Notes: a model not told the origin generated them from the letters alone. A stretch of 64,000 bases of DNA from Stutzerimonas stutzeri (GCF_024448955.1 NZ_JAMOIH010000004.1:248001-312000), one strand, 5' to 3'; positions 29,108-39,951 are shown, counted from the stretch's first letter. A program made the numbers and translations.

Positions 29108-30256
29108 TCAATCCGCCTGGCGAATGGTCAACGCGACCAGCTTCCCGCCATTGCCGTAGGCATACAGCCAGTCACCCTCGACAACAGGCCGCGCACGCAC
29201 GCCATCGCTATCGATGCGAGTACGTGCCACGAAGCGACCATCGACCTGACTCAGGAAATGCAGATAACCTTCCTTGTCGCCGACCACCACATAGCTGGAA
29301 AACACGGTTGGCGCGGATAGCTGGCGGCGGGCGAGCTCGTCGTTCGTCCAGAGCACCGTAGTCGAACGCTCATCGATTCCGATAACCGAGCCATCAGCCT
29401 GACTGAGATAGACGCTACCGTAGCCCATCGCCACACCGGACGAGGTGGAGGCATCCCGCTGCCAGAGAATGCGGCCGCTTTGTAGATCCAGCGCAGCGAC
29501 GCGTCCCTGGAAGGAGGCGACATACAAGGTTTCGCCTGAAAGCAGCAGACCGCCGTCGATATCGACGACGCGCTCGAGTTCGGAGCGGCCTTGCGGAATA
29601 GCGACACGCTGCTCCCAGACAGGCAGACCACGACGAGTATCCAGCGCCACAACTTTGCCGCTGGAAAGCCCGGCAATGGCCAGTTCATTGGTCAGTAGCG
29701 GAGCGCCGGTACCGCGAAGAGTCAGCACCGCCGGGGTGCTTTCGTAGCTCCAACGCTGCTCGCCGGTGTCGATATCCAACGCGATGACGCGGTCATCCTG
29801 AGTCTGAACGACCACCACGTCACCATTGACGGCAGGTGCGGCGAGAATCTCGCTGCTAACCCGACTGCGCCAACGCTCTTCTCCGGTCGAGACATCGAGC
29901 GCCAGGACTTCGCCACGCAGGGTGCCAACCAGCACCAAGCCGTAACCGGCACCCACCGCGCCGGATATGGGCATCTCCAGATCACTTTTCCAGTTGACCT
30001 TGCCGGTCATGCGATCCATCGCTACGACGAGCCCTTCGACATCAGCGGCGAATATCTCATCACCGTAGACGACAGGTGTTAGCAGGTTGTAGGTCTCACC
30101 CTGGCCTTCACCGATCGAACGATTCCATTGCTTGCTCAGCTCGATCTCGGCATCGAACTTGACCAACTCGGCGGGTTCGGGTTCTTTCTTGTCATTGCTG
30201 CTGCAACCAGCAGCCAGGACGGCCAGGGTCAGCAGTGCGGCAGTTTTCCAACGCAT
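29108..30256 (-). CDS. bamB: Outer membrane assembly lipoprotein BamB
   Basis: The protein has 382 residues from the ATG at 30256. A lipoprotein signal with lipobox LAAGC is followed by an eight-bladed PQQ-type beta propeller, visible as repeated segments of the form VxALDxxTGxxxW (for example IALDIDTGEQRW and VALDTRRGLPVW). BamB helps BamA insert barrel proteins. It lies 4 bases after the YfgM gene, in the usual gammaproteobacterial yfgM-bamB-der order. Confidence 0.96.
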   Translation of the reverse strand: MRWKTAALLTLAVLAAGCSSNDKKEPEPAELVKFDAEIELSKQWNRSIGEGQGETYNLLTPVVYGDEIFAADVEGLVVAMDRMTGKVNWKSDLEMPISGAVGAGYGLVLVGTLRGEVLALDVSTGEERWRSRVSSEILAAPAVNGDVVVVQTQDDRVIALDIDTGEQRWSYESTPAVLTLRGTGAPLLTNELAIAGLSSGKVVALDTRRGLPVWEQRVAIPQGRSELERVVDIDGGLLLSGETLYVASFQGRVAALDLQSGRILWQRDASTSSGVAMGYGSVYLSQADGSVIGIDERSTTVLWTNDELARRQLSAPTVFSSYVVVGDKEGYLHFLSQVDGRFVARTRIDSDGVRARPVVEGDWLYAYGNGGKLVALTIRQAD

Positions 30257-30260
30257 CAAT

Positions 30261-30902
30261 TCATGCCTCTCCACGAGCCAGGTCGTCCAGTTTCAGCTGC
30301 AGACCGCCGATTGCGGCGTCTTGTGACAGCACTTCTTTGGCCTTGGTATAGGCAGCGTGGGCTTCGTCATACCGCCCCAGCCTGACCAGCAGATCGCCTC
30401 GCAACTCTTCACGACTGGCAGCGAATGCTTCGAGAGCCTCACCTTGCAGCAATGCGAGCCCTTCTTCAGCCTTATCCTGCGCGGCCAGAATACGAGCGAG
30501 GCGCTGGCGGGCCAGTTCTTCGAGCGTCTTGTCGGCGGGCTTATCCAACACGCTCCGCAACTCTGTTGCGGCTTCATCGAGACGGCCCGACTCCACCGCC
30601 ACTTTGGCTACGAAGAGGCTGCCGTACTGCGCGTACTGCGTGCCGGCAAATTCTTTCTGCAGCAGATTGCCCAGGCGCGACACTTCGGCGGTATCCACCG
30701 CACCCTCATTCAGCGCGGCATTAAGCAACTGTTGATAGACGGCCGAGGCGTTATGCGCCTGATTGAGTTGATGCTTTTGCCAGAACTGCCAACCAAACAC
30801 CAGCACCAGCGCGAGTATGCCCCCCAATAGCAAAGGCTTGCCGTTACGCTGCCACCAGTCCTTGATTTGCGCCAGCTGTTCTTCTTCGGTACCCGAGGTC
30901 AC
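30261..30902 (-). CDS. yfgM: YfgM-family membrane TPR protein
   Basis: I chose the GTG at 30902 (213 residues), which has GAAAGGAG about 8 bases upstream; the in-frame ATG at 30989 would overlap hisS. A cytosolic start (TEEEQLAQIKDWWQRNGK) precedes one membrane helix (PLLLGGILALVLVFGWQF) and a periplasmic TPR-like region. In E. coli, YfgM is an accessory of the SecYEG translocon that works with PpiD. It lies between hisS and bamB. Confidence 0.9.
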   Translation of the reverse strand: MTSGTEEEQLAQIKDWWQRNGKPLLLGGILALVLVFGWQFWQKHQLNQAHNASAVYQQLLNAALNEGAVDTAEVSRLGNLLQKEFAGTQYAQYGSLFVAKVAVESGRLDEAATELRSVLDKPADKTLEELARQRLARILAAQDKAEEGLALLQGEALEAFAASREELRGDLLVRLGRYDEAHAAYTKAKEVLSQDAAIGGLQLKLDDLARGEA

Positions 30903-30942
30903 ACCGTCACTCCTTTCAATCGCTGAATTCAGACCTGTCCGA

Positions 30943-32226
30943 TCAATCCAGACAGGCAGCCAGACGCTCGGGTAGAGCATCCCAGGCAATACTTTGTTGT
31001 TCGCTGTCGTCGCGCAGCGGCTTGCAACCTACCACGCGCGCGGCCAGTTCGTCGTCACCCAGAATCAGCGCGAAACGTGCCCCGCTCTTGTCAGCTTTCT
31101 TGAACTGACTTTTGAAGCTGCCGCCGCCGGCGTTGACCAGCAGACGAAGACCAGGCAAGGCGTCACGAAGGCGTTCGGCCAGGGTCAGTGCCGCAAGCTC
31201 CGCCGGCCCGCCGAACGCACAGATGAATGCGTGCGCCGGCTGGTTGAGCTCTTCCGGGACCAGCTCAAGCGTTTCCAGCAGCAGCACCAGGCGCTCGATA
31301 CCCATTGCAAAGCCCACGCCCGGCGTTGGCTTACCGCCAAACTGGCTGACCAAGCCGTCGTAGCGGCCACCCGCACACACCGTGCCTTGCGACCCCAGTT
31401 TTTCGGTCACCCACTCGAATACGGTGCGGCCGTAGTAATCCAGGCCGCGGACAAGCTTCGGATTGATCTCATAGGCGATTCCTGCCGCTTCGAGGCGGGC
31501 CTTGAGCCCTTCGAAATGAATACGCGACTCGTCGTCCAGGTAGTCATGCAATGTCGGCGCATCAGCCAGCAAAGCCTGAGTCTGAGCGTTCTTGCTATCC
31601 AGAATGCGCAAGGGATTACTGGTCAAGCGGCGCTGGCTGTCTTCGTCTAGCTGTTCGAAATGCTGCTGCAGATAAGCGACAAGGGCATCTCGATAGGTTG
31701 CGCGCGCCTCGCTGGAGCCCAGGCTGTTCAGCTGCAGCGTGACCGCATCTGACATGCCGAGCTTCTTCCACAACCGGGCCGTGAGCACGATCAATTCGGC
31801 ATCGACGTCGGGGCCGGGCTGATTGAACACCTCCACGCCAATCTGGTGGAACTGACGATAGCGGCCCTTCTGCGGCTTCTCGTAACGGAACATCGGACCG
31901 GCATACCAGAGTTTCTGCACCTGACCGCCACCGGTCATGCCATGTTCGAGCACGGCGCGGACGCAGCCGGCCGTGCCCTCGGGGCGCAGGGTCAGCGACT
32001 CTTCGTTACGATCGAGGAAGGTGTACATCTCCTTATCGACCACATCGGTTCCCTCGCCGATGCCGCGGGCGAACAGGTCGGTGAACTCGAGGATGGGCAG
32101 GCGGATCTCGCTGTAACCATAGCTGTCGAGCAGACGCGCAAAGGTCGATTCCAGATAGCGCCACACCGGCGTCTGCGCCGGCAGAATATCGTTCATGCCA
32201 CGAATGGCTTGCAGGGACTTGCTCAA
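30943..32226 (-). CDS. hisS: Histidyl-tRNA synthetase
   Basis: A 427-residue class II synthetase with [24 protein letters not shown] (motif 2 region), [16 protein letters not shown] and [10 protein letters not shown], plus a C-terminal anticodon-binding domain. The start codon is TTG: the family's usual [16 protein letters not shown] begins there and AAGGA lies 6 bases upstream. It begins 13 bases after the ispG stop codon. Confidence 0.97.
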   Translation of the reverse strand: MSKSLQAIRGMNDILPAQTPVWRYLESTFARLLDSYGYSEIRLPILEFTDLFARGIGEGTDVVDKEMYTFLDRNEESLTLRPEGTAGCVRAVLEHGMTGGGQVQKLWYAGPMFRYEKPQKGRYRQFHQIGVEVFNQPGPDVDAELIVLTARLWKKLGMSDAVTLQLNSLGSSEARATYRDALVAYLQQHFEQLDEDSQRRLTSNPLRILDSKNAQTQALLADAPTLHDYLDDESRIHFEGLKARLEAAGIAYEINPKLVRGLDYYGRTVFEWVTEKLGSQGTVCAGGRYDGLVSQFGGKPTPGVGFAMGIERLVLLLETLELVPEELNQPAHAFICAFGGPAELAALTLAERLRDALPGLRLLVNAGGGSFKSQFKKADKSGARFALILGDDELAARVVGCKPLRDDSEQQSIAWDALPERLAACLD

Positions 32227-32239
32227 TTCGGTTCCTTAA

Positions 32240-33352
32240 TCAGCCACGCACAATCAGAGCGGCGTCGGCCTCGGCCTTCTCGCTGGCCTTGCGACGAATC
32301 AGCTGTTCCAACTCGTCGACCAGATTTTCGTTGTTCAGCTTCTGCGCCGGCTTGCCGTCGATATAGATGAGGTTGTTGGGCGTGCCGCCGGTCAGACCGA
32401 TATGCGCTTCCTTGGCTTCTCCGGGACCGTTCACGACGCAACCGATCACCGCCACGTCCATCGGCACCAGCAAATCGTCCAACCGCCCTTCGAGTTCGTT
32501 CATGGTCTTGACCACATCGAAGTTCTGCCGCGAGCAGCTCGGGCAGGCGATGAAGTTGATGCCACGCGAGCGCAGACGTAACGATTTGAGGATATCGAAA
32601 CCGACCTTGATTTCTTCCACCGGGTCGGCCGCAAGCGAAATACGGATGGTGTCGCCGATGCCTTCGGCCAGCAGCATGCCCAGCCCTACCGCAGACTTCA
32701 CCGTCCCGGAGCGCAAGCCACCTGCTTCAGTGATGCCCAGGTGCAACGGCTGCTGGATCTTGTCTGCCAGCAGCCGGTACGCGGCAACGGCCATGAACAC
32801 ATCGGAAGCCTTTACGCTGACCTTGAAGTCTGGGAAGTTCAGCCGGTCGAGGTGCTCGACATGGCGCAAAGCCGATTCCACCAACGCCTCGGGTGTCGGC
32901 TCCCCGTATTTTTTCTGCAGGTCTTTTTCCAGCGACCCGGCATTAACGCCAATGCGGATCGGGATTCCGCGGTCGCGTGCGGCTTCGACCACGGCCCGCA
33001 CACGATCTTCCCGACCGATGTTGCCGGGGTTGATGCGCAGGCAGTCGACGCCAAGCTCAGCGACCCGCAGGGCAATCTGATAGTCGAAATGGATGTCGGC
33101 CACCAGCGGCAAACCGACGCGCTGCTTGATCTTGCCGAACGCCTCAGCCGCATCCATCGAGGGCACGGAGACCCGAACGATGTCCGCACCCGCATCCTGC
33201 AGCCGCTGGATCTGTGCGACAGTCGCGTCGACGTCGCAGGTTTCGGTATTGGTCATACTCTGCACGGCGATAGGCGCGTCGCCACCGACCGGTACGCCGC
33301 CAACCCAAATCTTTCGGGTGTGGCGGCGCTTGATGGGGGATTCACTGTGCAT
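32240..33352 (-). CDS. ispG: 4-Hydroxy-3-methylbut-2-enyl diphosphate synthase
   Basis: A 370-residue enzyme of the MEP isoprenoid pathway that reductively opens methylerythritol cyclodiphosphate. The C-terminal [4Fe-4S] ligands are visible in [12 protein letters not shown] and [13 protein letters not shown], and the TIM barrel contains LRINPGNIG. It lies 2 bases from rodZ and 13 bases before hisS. Its cluster needs the Isc machinery encoded in this same window. Confidence 0.97.
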   Translation of the reverse strand: MHSESPIKRRHTRKIWVGGVPVGGDAPIAVQSMTNTETCDVDATVAQIQRLQDAGADIVRVSVPSMDAAEAFGKIKQRVGLPLVADIHFDYQIALRVAELGVDCLRINPGNIGREDRVRAVVEAARDRGIPIRIGVNAGSLEKDLQKKYGEPTPEALVESALRHVEHLDRLNFPDFKVSVKASDVFMAVAAYRLLADKIQQPLHLGITEAGGLRSGTVKSAVGLGMLLAEGIGDTIRISLAADPVEEIKVGFDILKSLRLRSRGINFIACPSCSRQNFDVVKTMNELEGRLDDLLVPMDVAVIGCVVNGPGEAKEAHIGLTGGTPNNLIYIDGKPAQKLNNENLVDELEQLIRRKASEKAEADAALIVRG

Positions 33353-33354
33353 AA

Positions 33355-34359
33355 TTACTGTCCGAGCTTGAGGCGCGCGGTCTCGCCACGCGTTTTGCCA
33401 GAAAGATTGACGGCTTCCCCGTTGAAGCTGACTTGCACACCGGAGGCAAAGCCCAGGTGCAGGTCCAGCGGGGTCTCGCCAACCAAAGTGCGACTGCTGC
33501 CAGCCTTTTCCAACCCGCTGTAAAGTACCTTGCCGTTCGCATCGGTTACTCGGGTCCAGCAGTCAGCGGTGTACTCAAGCGTCAGGCGGCCTTCTCCCGG
33601 CACGATCGACTCCGCTTCGGCCACTGGAGCCACTGCAACATCGGCTGATTGGGCAGGCGCCGCGGATACTTCAGCGGAAGAAACAGGCTCGCCTTGCTCC
33701 GCAGGTGCTTCAATAGGCATTTCGGCAGGCATCTCGGCTGCCGGCTGCTGGTCCGACGCGAGGGTTACAGTTTCAGAGCTTTGCCCTTGGTCACTCACCG
33801 TAGGCGGCACTGAATCGGTCGGCTCGTCGATAGCAAGCTCAACCGGATCCTCGGCTCGATCCAGCAAATGAATCTCAGTGGTACCGTCGGCCGCCTCGAC
33901 CTCGATCCGCTCCAGTGCCGTGACCGATGGGCCGGACTCGTTACGAGCCGATCGGTCCTGCCACCAGAAAAAAGCGCCGGCGCCAATTACAAGCGTCAGA
34001 AGAAACGTGAAGAAGCGCACCATGCTGCGCGACAAGCGCACGGGCTGATCAATGTGACCCAGGCTGTTGACGCTGCTACCACTCGCATCCGTACCAGTAT
34101 GCTGATCGAACTGCTGCACTAACAGAGCCTGATCCAGCCCCAGGAGCTTGGCATATGCCCGAACGTAGCCGCGCGCAAAAGTATGGCCAGGCAGCTGACT
34201 GAAATCACCGGCCTCGATCTGGATGAGCGAGCGCTCCGACAGATTGAGCTGCTTCGCCACCGAAGAAAGCGACCAGTCCTTGCTTTCCCGCGCGGCGCGG
34301 AGCGTCTCGCCTGGGTTGGCCAGTGTCGGGGCAGCGGCTTCTGAATGTGGCGCTATCAT
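33355..34359 (-). CDS. rodZ: Cytoskeletal protein RodZ
   Basis: A 334-residue bitopic membrane protein. The N-terminal helix-turn-helix ([20 protein letters not shown], about residues 17-85) binds MreB. A basic segment and one membrane helix ([18 protein letters not shown], about 115-132) follow, then an Ala/Glu/Pro-rich periplasmic linker and a DUF4115 domain at the end. It organises the elongation machinery. Its ATG overlaps the pilF stop codon (ATGA), so translation is probably coupled. Confidence 0.93.
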   Translation of the reverse strand: MIAPHSEAAAPTLANPGETLRAARESKDWSLSSVAKQLNLSERSLIQIEAGDFSQLPGHTFARGYVRAYAKLLGLDQALLVQQFDQHTGTDASGSSVNSLGHIDQPVRLSRSMVRFFTFLLTLVIGAGAFFWWQDRSARNESGPSVTALERIEVEAADGTTEIHLLDRAEDPVELAIDEPTDSVPPTVSDQGQSSETVTLASDQQPAAEMPAEMPIEAPAEQGEPVSSAEVSAAPAQSADVAVAPVAEAESIVPGEGRLTLEYTADCWTRVTDANGKVLYSGLEKAGSSRTLVGETPLDLHLGFASGVQVSFNGEAVNLSGKTRGETARLKLGQ

Positions 34360-35114
34360 CGTTGCTCCGAAAGAAACTGTTGATATTCAGGCGTACCTGG
34401 GTACAGGCGCTTGAGTTGCAGGCCGAGGCTTGCTGCCTGATCCCGGTCCTGATGAATCCTTGCCAGACGAATACCCAGCAGCAAACTGCGGGCGTTCTGC
34501 TCGGAAAGACTACTGAATCCGTCGTAATAACGTTTTGCCGGCACGTACTGCTGGGCCTCGTAGGCCAATAGTGCAAGTTCGAGAAGAGCCCGCGGCTGAC
34601 GGCTGTCGAGGCGAAGAGCGCGGGTGAAATAGGCTTCGGCCTGCTCGCGCTGGCCGAGCTTCAGCGCAGTCATGCCCATGTTCTGGAAGACATGCGAGCG
34701 CTCGGGGTAGAGGTTATCCTCGGACGCTTTCGCAAAACGCTCCATGGCTTCTTGATAACGTTTCTGCTCGAACAGGAAACTGCCGTAGTTGTTCAGGATA
34801 CGTGCATCGTTGCGGCTGGATAGTGCCTTACGGTAATGCTCGTCGGCCAACGGGTATTCCATCTCGTTCTGAAATACGAGAGCCAGCGCCGCATGGGCGT
34901 CCGCACTACCTGGATCCAGCTCGAGCGCCTTACGCAGCGGCGTCTTGGCACGCGAGCCTTCACCTTGCTGCAAATAGCCGATGCCAAGCTGAATATAGGC
35001 ATCTCGCGCTTCGTTGCGCCCTTCAGAGGTTTGCAACGGATTACCCGTCCCGGAAGATACACAGCCAGCCATGAAGCCGGCAAAGACAAGCAGCAGCGCA
35101 ACGCGCACGGTCAT
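34356..35114 (-). CDS. pilF: Type IV pilus biogenesis lipoprotein PilF (PilW)
   Basis: The protein has 252 residues from the ATG at 35114; a longer frame reaches 35150. The lipobox is FMAGC after a short hydrophobic signal. Six TPR-like repeats follow, such as RDAYIQLGIGYLQQGE and DAHAALALVFQNEMEYPLAD. PilF is the pilotin that sends PilQ secretin to the outer membrane. It sits between rlmN and rodZ, as in P. aeruginosa. No other pilus genes are in this window. Confidence 0.93.
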   Translation of the reverse strand: MTVRVALLLVFAGFMAGCVSSGTGNPLQTSEGRNEARDAYIQLGIGYLQQGEGSRAKTPLRKALELDPGSADAHAALALVFQNEMEYPLADEHYRKALSSRNDARILNNYGSFLFEQKRYQEAMERFAKASEDNLYPERSHVFQNMGMTALKLGQREQAEAYFTRALRLDSRQPRALLELALLAYEAQQYVPAKRYYDGFSSLSEQNARSLLLGIRLARIHQDRDQAASLGLQLKRLYPGTPEYQQFLSEQR

Positions 35115-35130
35115 CAGCAATATCCCCTCC

Positions 35131-36279
35131 TCAGGAACGGTTGGAAGCAACGGACGCCGTCACTGGCTCGGATTGCAACTCGCGCACCGCGATATAACGC
35201 TCGCTACGACGCGTCCGATCCATCACCTGACCCACCAGCTGGCCGCAGGCTGCATCGATATCTTCGCCGCGAGTGGTACGCACCGTTACATTGTGCCCAG
35301 CTTTATGCAGGATGTCCTGGAAACGGCGGATGGCGTTGTTGCTCGGCCTCTCATATCCGGAATGCGGGAAGGGGTTGAAAGGGATCAAATTGATCTTGCA
35401 GGGGATTTTCGCCAGCAACGCGATCATTTGCTCGGCATGCTCGGGCTGATCGTTGACACCTTGCAAAAGCGTGTACTCGATGGTGAGCACGCGCTTCTCA
35501 CCCAGATTCGAGATATAGCGCTGGCAAGCAGCAAGCAGCATCTCCAATGGGTACTTCTTGTTGATAGGCACCAACTGGTCACGCAGCGCATCGTTCGGCG
35601 CATGCAGCGACAGCGCCAGCGACACGTCGATGACTTTGGAGAGTTCATCGATCATCGGTACGACACCAGATGTCGAGAGCGTCACCTTGCGCTTGGAAAT
35701 GCCATATCCCAGGTCATCCATCATGATCTGCATGGCGGCGACGACGTTGTCGAAGTTCAGCAAAGGCTCGCCCATGCCCATCATCACCACGTTAGTGATG
35801 GCGCGATCGGCTTTCGCCGGTATGGTGCCGAACGACTTGTTAGCAATCCACACCTGACCGATCACCTCGGCGGCCGTGAGATTGCTATTGAAACCTTGTT
35901 TGCCGGTAGAGCAGAAACTGCAATCCAGCGCGCAGCCAGCCTGCGAAGAGACGCACAGCGTGCCCCGCCCGTTCTGCGGAATGTATACGGTTTCGACACA
36001 ACTGCCCGAGGCGACGCGAACCACCCACTTGCGGGTGCCATCGCTGGAAATGTCCTCGCTGACGATTTCCGGGCCGCGTATCTCGGCAGAGGCCTTGAGC
36101 TTTTCGCGCAGGGCCTTGCCGATATTGCTCATGGCGTCGAAATCATCGACGCCAAAGTGGTGAATCCACTTCATGACCTGACCGGCACGGAAGCGCTTCT
36201 CCCCAATTGAATCGAAGAAGCTTTCCAACTGAGGCTGGGTCAGCCCCAGCAGGTTTACTTTACCGGTCGTAACAGTCAT
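35131..36279 (-). CDS. rlmN: 23S rRNA/tRNA (adenine-C2) methyltransferase RlmN
   Basis: The protein has 382 residues from the ATG at 36279, chosen because [21 protein letters not shown] is the usual family start; the open frame reaches 36459 through ndk. The radical-SAM cluster motif is [11 protein letters not shown] (CxxxCxxC). The two other catalytic cysteines are in [12 protein letters not shown]-type context and [15 protein letters not shown]. It methylates A2503 of 23S rRNA and A37 of some tRNAs. It lies 19 bases after ndk. Confidence 0.96.
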   Translation of the reverse strand: MTVTTGKVNLLGLTQPQLESFFDSIGEKRFRAGQVMKWIHHFGVDDFDAMSNIGKALREKLKASAEIRGPEIVSEDISSDGTRKWVVRVASGSCVETVYIPQNGRGTLCVSSQAGCALDCSFCSTGKQGFNSNLTAAEVIGQVWIANKSFGTIPAKADRAITNVVMMGMGEPLLNFDNVVAAMQIMMDDLGYGISKRKVTLSTSGVVPMIDELSKVIDVSLALSLHAPNDALRDQLVPINKKYPLEMLLAACQRYISNLGEKRVLTIEYTLLQGVNDQPEHAEQMIALLAKIPCKINLIPFNPFPHSGYERPSNNAIRRFQDILHKAGHNVTVRTTRGEDIDAACGQLVGQVMDRTRRSERYIAVRELQSEPVTASVASNRS

Positions 36280-36298
36280 TGAATTCACCTTCGCCTGA

Positions 36299-36730
36299 TC
36301 AGCGAATGCGGGCACACACTTCGGTGGCGGAGAAGAAATAGGCGATTTCGCGAGCAGCGGACGCTTCGGAGTCAGAACCGTGAACGGCGTTCTCGTCGAT
36401 GGAGACAGCGAAATCTGCGCGGATAGTGCCCGGAGCGGCTTCCTTCGGGTTGGTGGCACCCATCAGCTCACGGTTCTTGGCGATGGCGTCTTCACCTTCC
36501 AGCACCTGCACGATGACAGGGCCGGAAACCATAAAAGCAACCAAATCCTTGAAGAAGCCACGCTCGCTGTGCTCGGCATAGAAACCGCCAGCTTCACGCT
36601 CGGACAGTTGGACCATCTTCGAAGCGACGACGCGCAGACCAGCCTTCTCAAAACGGGAGGTGATTTCACCGATTACGTTCTTGGCGACAGCGTCAGGCTT
36701 GATGATGGAAAAAGTGCGTTGCAGGGCCAT
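36299..36730 (-). CDS. ndk: Nucleoside diphosphate kinase
   Basis: A 143-residue enzyme that balances nucleoside triphosphates using a phosphohistidine. The active site appears as NAVHGSDS with His118, and [15 protein letters not shown] is at the N-terminus. It is the first gene after a clear promoter-like site and precedes rlmN on the same strand. Confidence 0.98.
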   Translation of the reverse strand: MALQRTFSIIKPDAVAKNVIGEITSRFEKAGLRVVASKMVQLSEREAGGFYAEHSERGFFKDLVAFMVSGPVIVQVLEGEDAIAKNRELMGATNPKEAAPGTIRADFAVSIDENAVHGSDSEASAAREIAYFFSATEVCARIR

Positions 36731-36771
36731 TTGAAAACTCCAGAAATCGACAGGTTAAAGCAAACGAGTAA

Positions 36772-36792
36772 ACCCGCGAATTATACGCGGGT
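36772..36792 (-). promoter_or_regulatory. Candidate ndk promoter with -10 box inside a dyad
   Basis: The minus strand carries TATAAT (36780-36785) in the loop of a perfect 7-bp inverted repeat, ACCCGCG / CGCGGGT. It lies about 50 bases before the ndk start. TTATAT lies upstream at roughly -35 spacing. Placing a -10 box in a palindrome suggests an operator that would block RNA polymerase, but no regulator is known to me. Confidence 0.5.
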
Positions 36793-36879
36793 CGGGAAGG
36801 AAAATATAAGAGCGGCTGGAGGAGCGGAAGACGATAACAGCGCTGGAAGCTTGAATGCCAAACGGACGCCTCAAGCACG

Positions 36880-36937
36880 GTAGGGAGGGCTTCAGCCCAC
36901 CAGAGCCCTGTCGGTGTGGCTGAAGCCTACCTTACCC
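36880..36937. repeat. Degenerate REP-type doublet between ndk and iscX
   Basis: The segment runs GTAGGGAGGGCTTCAGCCCACC, a short spacer, then GGTGTGGCTGAAGCCTACC. The order and sequence match the doublets after leuA, but both palindromes carry mismatches. GCTTGAAGC-type fragments flank it on both sides. Confidence 0.6.
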
Positions 36938-36962
36938 AAAAGCTTGCAGCTTGGCCGCTGAT

Positions 36963-37160
36963 CTAGATTTCTTCGATCCAGGCAGCCTGTATGGCTTCGA
37001 GCACCTTCTCGCCACCACGATTCGGATCGTCCGAGAAATCTGGCAGCTCAACCACCCAACGATGCAACTCGACGAAATTCACATAGCGAGGATCCACATC
37101 CGGTTTGCATTCGGCCAGTTCGATTGCGATCTCCAGCACATCGGCCCATTTAAGCGCCAT
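36963..37160 (-). CDS. iscX: Fe-S assembly protein IscX
   Basis: A 65-residue acidic protein (starts MALKWADVLEIAIELAE, contains DPRYVNFVELHRWV) that binds IscS and modulates cluster assembly, probably as an iron-dependent regulator. It is the last gene of the isc operon, 14 bases after fdx. Length is normal. Confidence 0.93.
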   Translation of the reverse strand: MALKWADVLEIAIELAECKPDVDPRYVNFVELHRWVVELPDFSDDPNRGGEKVLEAIQAAWIEEI

Positions 37161-37174
37161 GGTTCACCTCGCCT

Positions 37175-37513
37175 TCAATGGCCTTCGGAAACTTGATTGA
37201 TGGTGTACTTCGGAATCTCGACCACCAGATCGACATCCGCAACGGCTGCCTGACAGGACAGCCGAGAGTTGGGCTCGAGCCCCCAGGCCTTGTCCAGCAT
37301 GTCGTCTTCCAGCTCATCGGAAGCTTCCAGCGAGGCAAATCCTTCACGGATCACAACGTGGCAGGTGGTACATGCACAGGATTTTTCACAGGCATGCTCA
37401 ATATCGATACCGTTTCGCAGCGCGGCATCGAGCACCGTTTCACCGGGCTGCGCATCTACCACAGCCCCTTCCGGACAGTGGTCAGCATGGGGCAGGAAAA
37501 CAATCTGCGGCAT
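37175..37513 (-). CDS. fdx: Isc-type [2Fe-2S] ferredoxin
   Basis: The protein has 112 residues from the ATG at 37513. An ATG at 37522 overlaps the hscA stop, but GAGGA abuts that codon and lies 9 bases before the 37513 codon, so the second is preferred. Cluster cysteines appear in ACEKSCACTTCHV and later LSCQAAV. It supplies electrons for cluster assembly on IscU. Confidence 0.93.
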   Translation of the reverse strand: MPQIVFLPHADHCPEGAVVDAQPGETVLDAALRNGIDIEHACEKSCACTTCHVVIREGFASLEASDELEDDMLDKAWGLEPNSRLSCQAAVADVDLVVEIPKYTINQVSEGH

Positions 37514-37518
37514 CTGGG

Positions 37519-39381
37519 TCATTCCTCGATATCGTTAAGCCGCCGTCCAGCCAGTGCAGCCTTGACGGTGGAATCTAGCCTGCGCGCGGCAAAGGCATCG
37601 GTAATCTGGCTCAGGCGCTTGATTTGGCGCTCGATGGCAATGCCGTCGTGACTATCAAGCAGCTCACGCAGCGCCTGCATCTGCGATTCGATCGCGACGC
37701 GCTCCTCATCGCTGAGCAGACGGTCGCCATCTGCAGCCAAGGCAGCGTCGACCGCCTCGAGCAGCCGCTGCGCATCGACCAGCTGTTCACGTAGCGCCCG
37801 AGCGGCCTTGTCTTCGCCGGCCTTGTTAAAAGAATCTTCCAGCATGCGGGTGATTTCGCCATCGGTCAGCCCATACGAGGGCTTCACCTGAATGCTCGAC
37901 TCGACGCCGGAGGCCAATTCACGAGCCGATACACTGAGCAGCCCGTCGGCATCGACCTGAAAGGTAACGCGAATTTTCGCCGCGCCCGCCACCATCGAAG
38001 GTATGCCACGCAACTCGAAGCGAGCCAGCGAGCGGCAGTCGGCGATCAGCTCGCGCTCACCCTGCAGCACGTGAATCATCATGGCCGACTGACCATCCCT
38101 GTAGGTGGTGAACTCCTGCGCGCGTGCAACCGGAATTGTGGTGTTGCGCGGGATGATCTTCTCCATCAGACCGCCCATGGTCTCCAGCCCCAGAGACAAC
38201 GGGATCACGTCGAGCAGCAAAAGCTCCTCTCCATCACGATTGTTGCCTGCAAGAGTTTCGGCCTGGATCGCCGCGCCGATGGCAACGACCTGATCGGGAT
38301 CGATATCGGTCAGCGGGTCTCGACCGAACATCTCGCCAACCCGTTCACGGACTCTCGGCACTCGAGTGGAGCCGCCGACCATGACTACAGCATGGACATC
38401 TTCCAACTCGACAGCCGAGTCCCGTAACGCGCGCCGGCAGGACTTGAGACTGCGAGCAATCATCGGATCGACGAGCTCGTTGAAGGTCGAGCGCGTCAGA
38501 ACGCCCTGCCAACCGCCATAACGCACCTCGACGGACTCGGCATCGCTGAGCCGTTCCTTGGTGTCGCAGGCGATTTTTAATACTGCCCGCTGCGCGCCTG
38601 GATCGAGATCCTCGGATGCCCCCGCCTGGGCGAGAATCCAGCCGGCAATAGCATGATCGAAGTCATCGCCGCCAAGTGCGGTATCGCCCCCGGTCGCCAG
38701 CACCTCGAACACACCTTTGGTCAGGCGCAGAATGGATATATCGAAGGTTCCACCGCCCAGATCGTAGATAGCTACGACGCCCTCGGCCTCGCGATCCAGA
38801 CCATAAGCAACGGCTGCGGCGGTCGGTTCGTTGAGCAAACGCAGCACATTGAGATTGGCCAGCCGCGCGGCGTCCTTGGTGGCTTGCCGTTGCGCATCAT
38901 CGAAATACGCGGGAACCGTGACCACGGCACCAACCAGTTCGCCACCCAGCACCGCTTCAGCACGCTCGCGCAGAACTCGCAGAATCTCGGCAGAAACTTC
39001 AACCGGACTCTTTGCGCCCTGCACCGTCTCGATAAAAGGCATTTGCGATTGCCCTTCGCTGAACCGATAAGGCAGTTGCTCACCCAGCTGTTTCACATCG
39101 CCGATACCGCGACCCAACAGACGCTTGACCGACACAACGGTATTCAACGGGTCGCTGGCGGCTGCACCTTTGGCAGCGCGTCCCACTTCAACGCGATCAG
39201 CGTGATAACGCACCGCGGACGGCAGAATCACCTCACCGTCGGCATCGGCCAGCGGCGCCGTAACGCCACTGCGCAGGGCCGCGACGAGTGAATTGGTAGT
39301 TCCGAGATCGATACCAACCGCCAGGCGGCGCTGGTGAGGCTGCGGGCTTTGTCCGGGTTCAGCTATCTGAAGTAAGGCCAT
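37519..39381 (-). CDS. hscA: Fe-S-specific Hsp70 chaperone HscA
   Basis: A 620-residue DnaK-family ATPase with [13 protein letters not shown] at the N-terminus, [11 protein letters not shown], and [12 protein letters not shown] in the nucleotide-binding domain. The substrate-binding domain follows from about residue 385. With HscB it releases clusters from IscU by binding its LPPVK motif, which is present in the IscU encoded here. It begins 41 bases after hscB. Confidence 0.97.
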   Translation of the reverse strand: MALLQIAEPGQSPQPHQRRLAVGIDLGTTNSLVAALRSGVTAPLADADGEVILPSAVRYHADRVEVGRAAKGAAASDPLNTVVSVKRLLGRGIGDVKQLGEQLPYRFSEGQSQMPFIETVQGAKSPVEVSAEILRVLRERAEAVLGGELVGAVVTVPAYFDDAQRQATKDAARLANLNVLRLLNEPTAAAVAYGLDREAEGVVAIYDLGGGTFDISILRLTKGVFEVLATGGDTALGGDDFDHAIAGWILAQAGASEDLDPGAQRAVLKIACDTKERLSDAESVEVRYGGWQGVLTRSTFNELVDPMIARSLKSCRRALRDSAVELEDVHAVVMVGGSTRVPRVRERVGEMFGRDPLTDIDPDQVVAIGAAIQAETLAGNNRDGEELLLLDVIPLSLGLETMGGLMEKIIPRNTTIPVARAQEFTTYRDGQSAMMIHVLQGERELIADCRSLARFELRGIPSMVAGAAKIRVTFQVDADGLLSVSARELASGVESSIQVKPSYGLTDGEITRMLEDSFNKAGEDKAARALREQLVDAQRLLEAVDAALAADGDRLLSDEERVAIESQMQALRELLDSHDGIAIERQIKRLSQITDAFAARRLDSTVKAALAGRRLNDIEE

Positions 39382-39422
39382 GTCTGTCTGATATCGGGCG
39401 CAGCGCCTGGCGCTACGCGGGG

Positions 39423-39944
39423 TTAATCGTCGAGGCGCTCTTCCAACTGGCGCACTTCCTGCGACAGCTTGTCGAGAAACTGCATTCGGCGCACCAGCCG
39501 TTCCGCCTCCTCGCGCTGCGATTCATCCCGCCATATATGGGCGAACGAATCATTGAGATCCTGCTGAGCGGCTTTCAGGCGAGCCTTAAAGGAAACGACG
39601 CCATCGAGATCCCCATCGTCATACAACTCTTCGAGCTCTTCACGCCACTGCATCTGCTGCATCAGAAAGGCGGGGTCCTGGACGGTGGCCTCAAGCGGCA
39701 TATCCCGCCCCTGCAGCGTCAGCAGATAACGGGCCCGCCGGGACGGGCTTTTCAGCGTTTGAAAAGCCTCGTTGAGATTCGCCGAGCGCTCTATGGCGTG
39801 ACGCTGCTCTCTCTCGCCAGCGTCAGCGAACCGATCCGGATGAACCTTGCGTGCAAGCTCGCGATAACGGGACGAGAGCGCCTCGATATCAATATCGAAA
39901 GCCGGCTGCAGCTCGAACAGCGCGTAGTGACAGGGAGTTCCCAC
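39423..39944 (-). CDS. hscB: Fe-S co-chaperone HscB
   Basis: A 173-residue J-domain protein. The HPD motif is in [10 protein letters not shown] (residues 36-38 region), and the C-terminal three-helix part binds IscU. The start is GTG at 39944, giving [16 protein letters not shown], 7 bases after the iscA stop codon. Confidence 0.96.
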   Translation of the reverse strand: MGTPCHYALFELQPAFDIDIEALSSRYRELARKVHPDRFADAGEREQRHAIERSANLNEAFQTLKSPSRRARYLLTLQGRDMPLEATVQDPAFLMQQMQWREELEELYDDGDLDGVVSFKARLKAAQQDLNDSFAHIWRDESQREEAERLVRRMQFLDKLSQEVRQLEERLDD

Positions 39945-39951
39945 AGCGTCC

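Noticed and set aside
27513-29159. 548-codon open frame antisense to der
   Set aside because: A shadow of der; the composition is that of a reversed coding strand.
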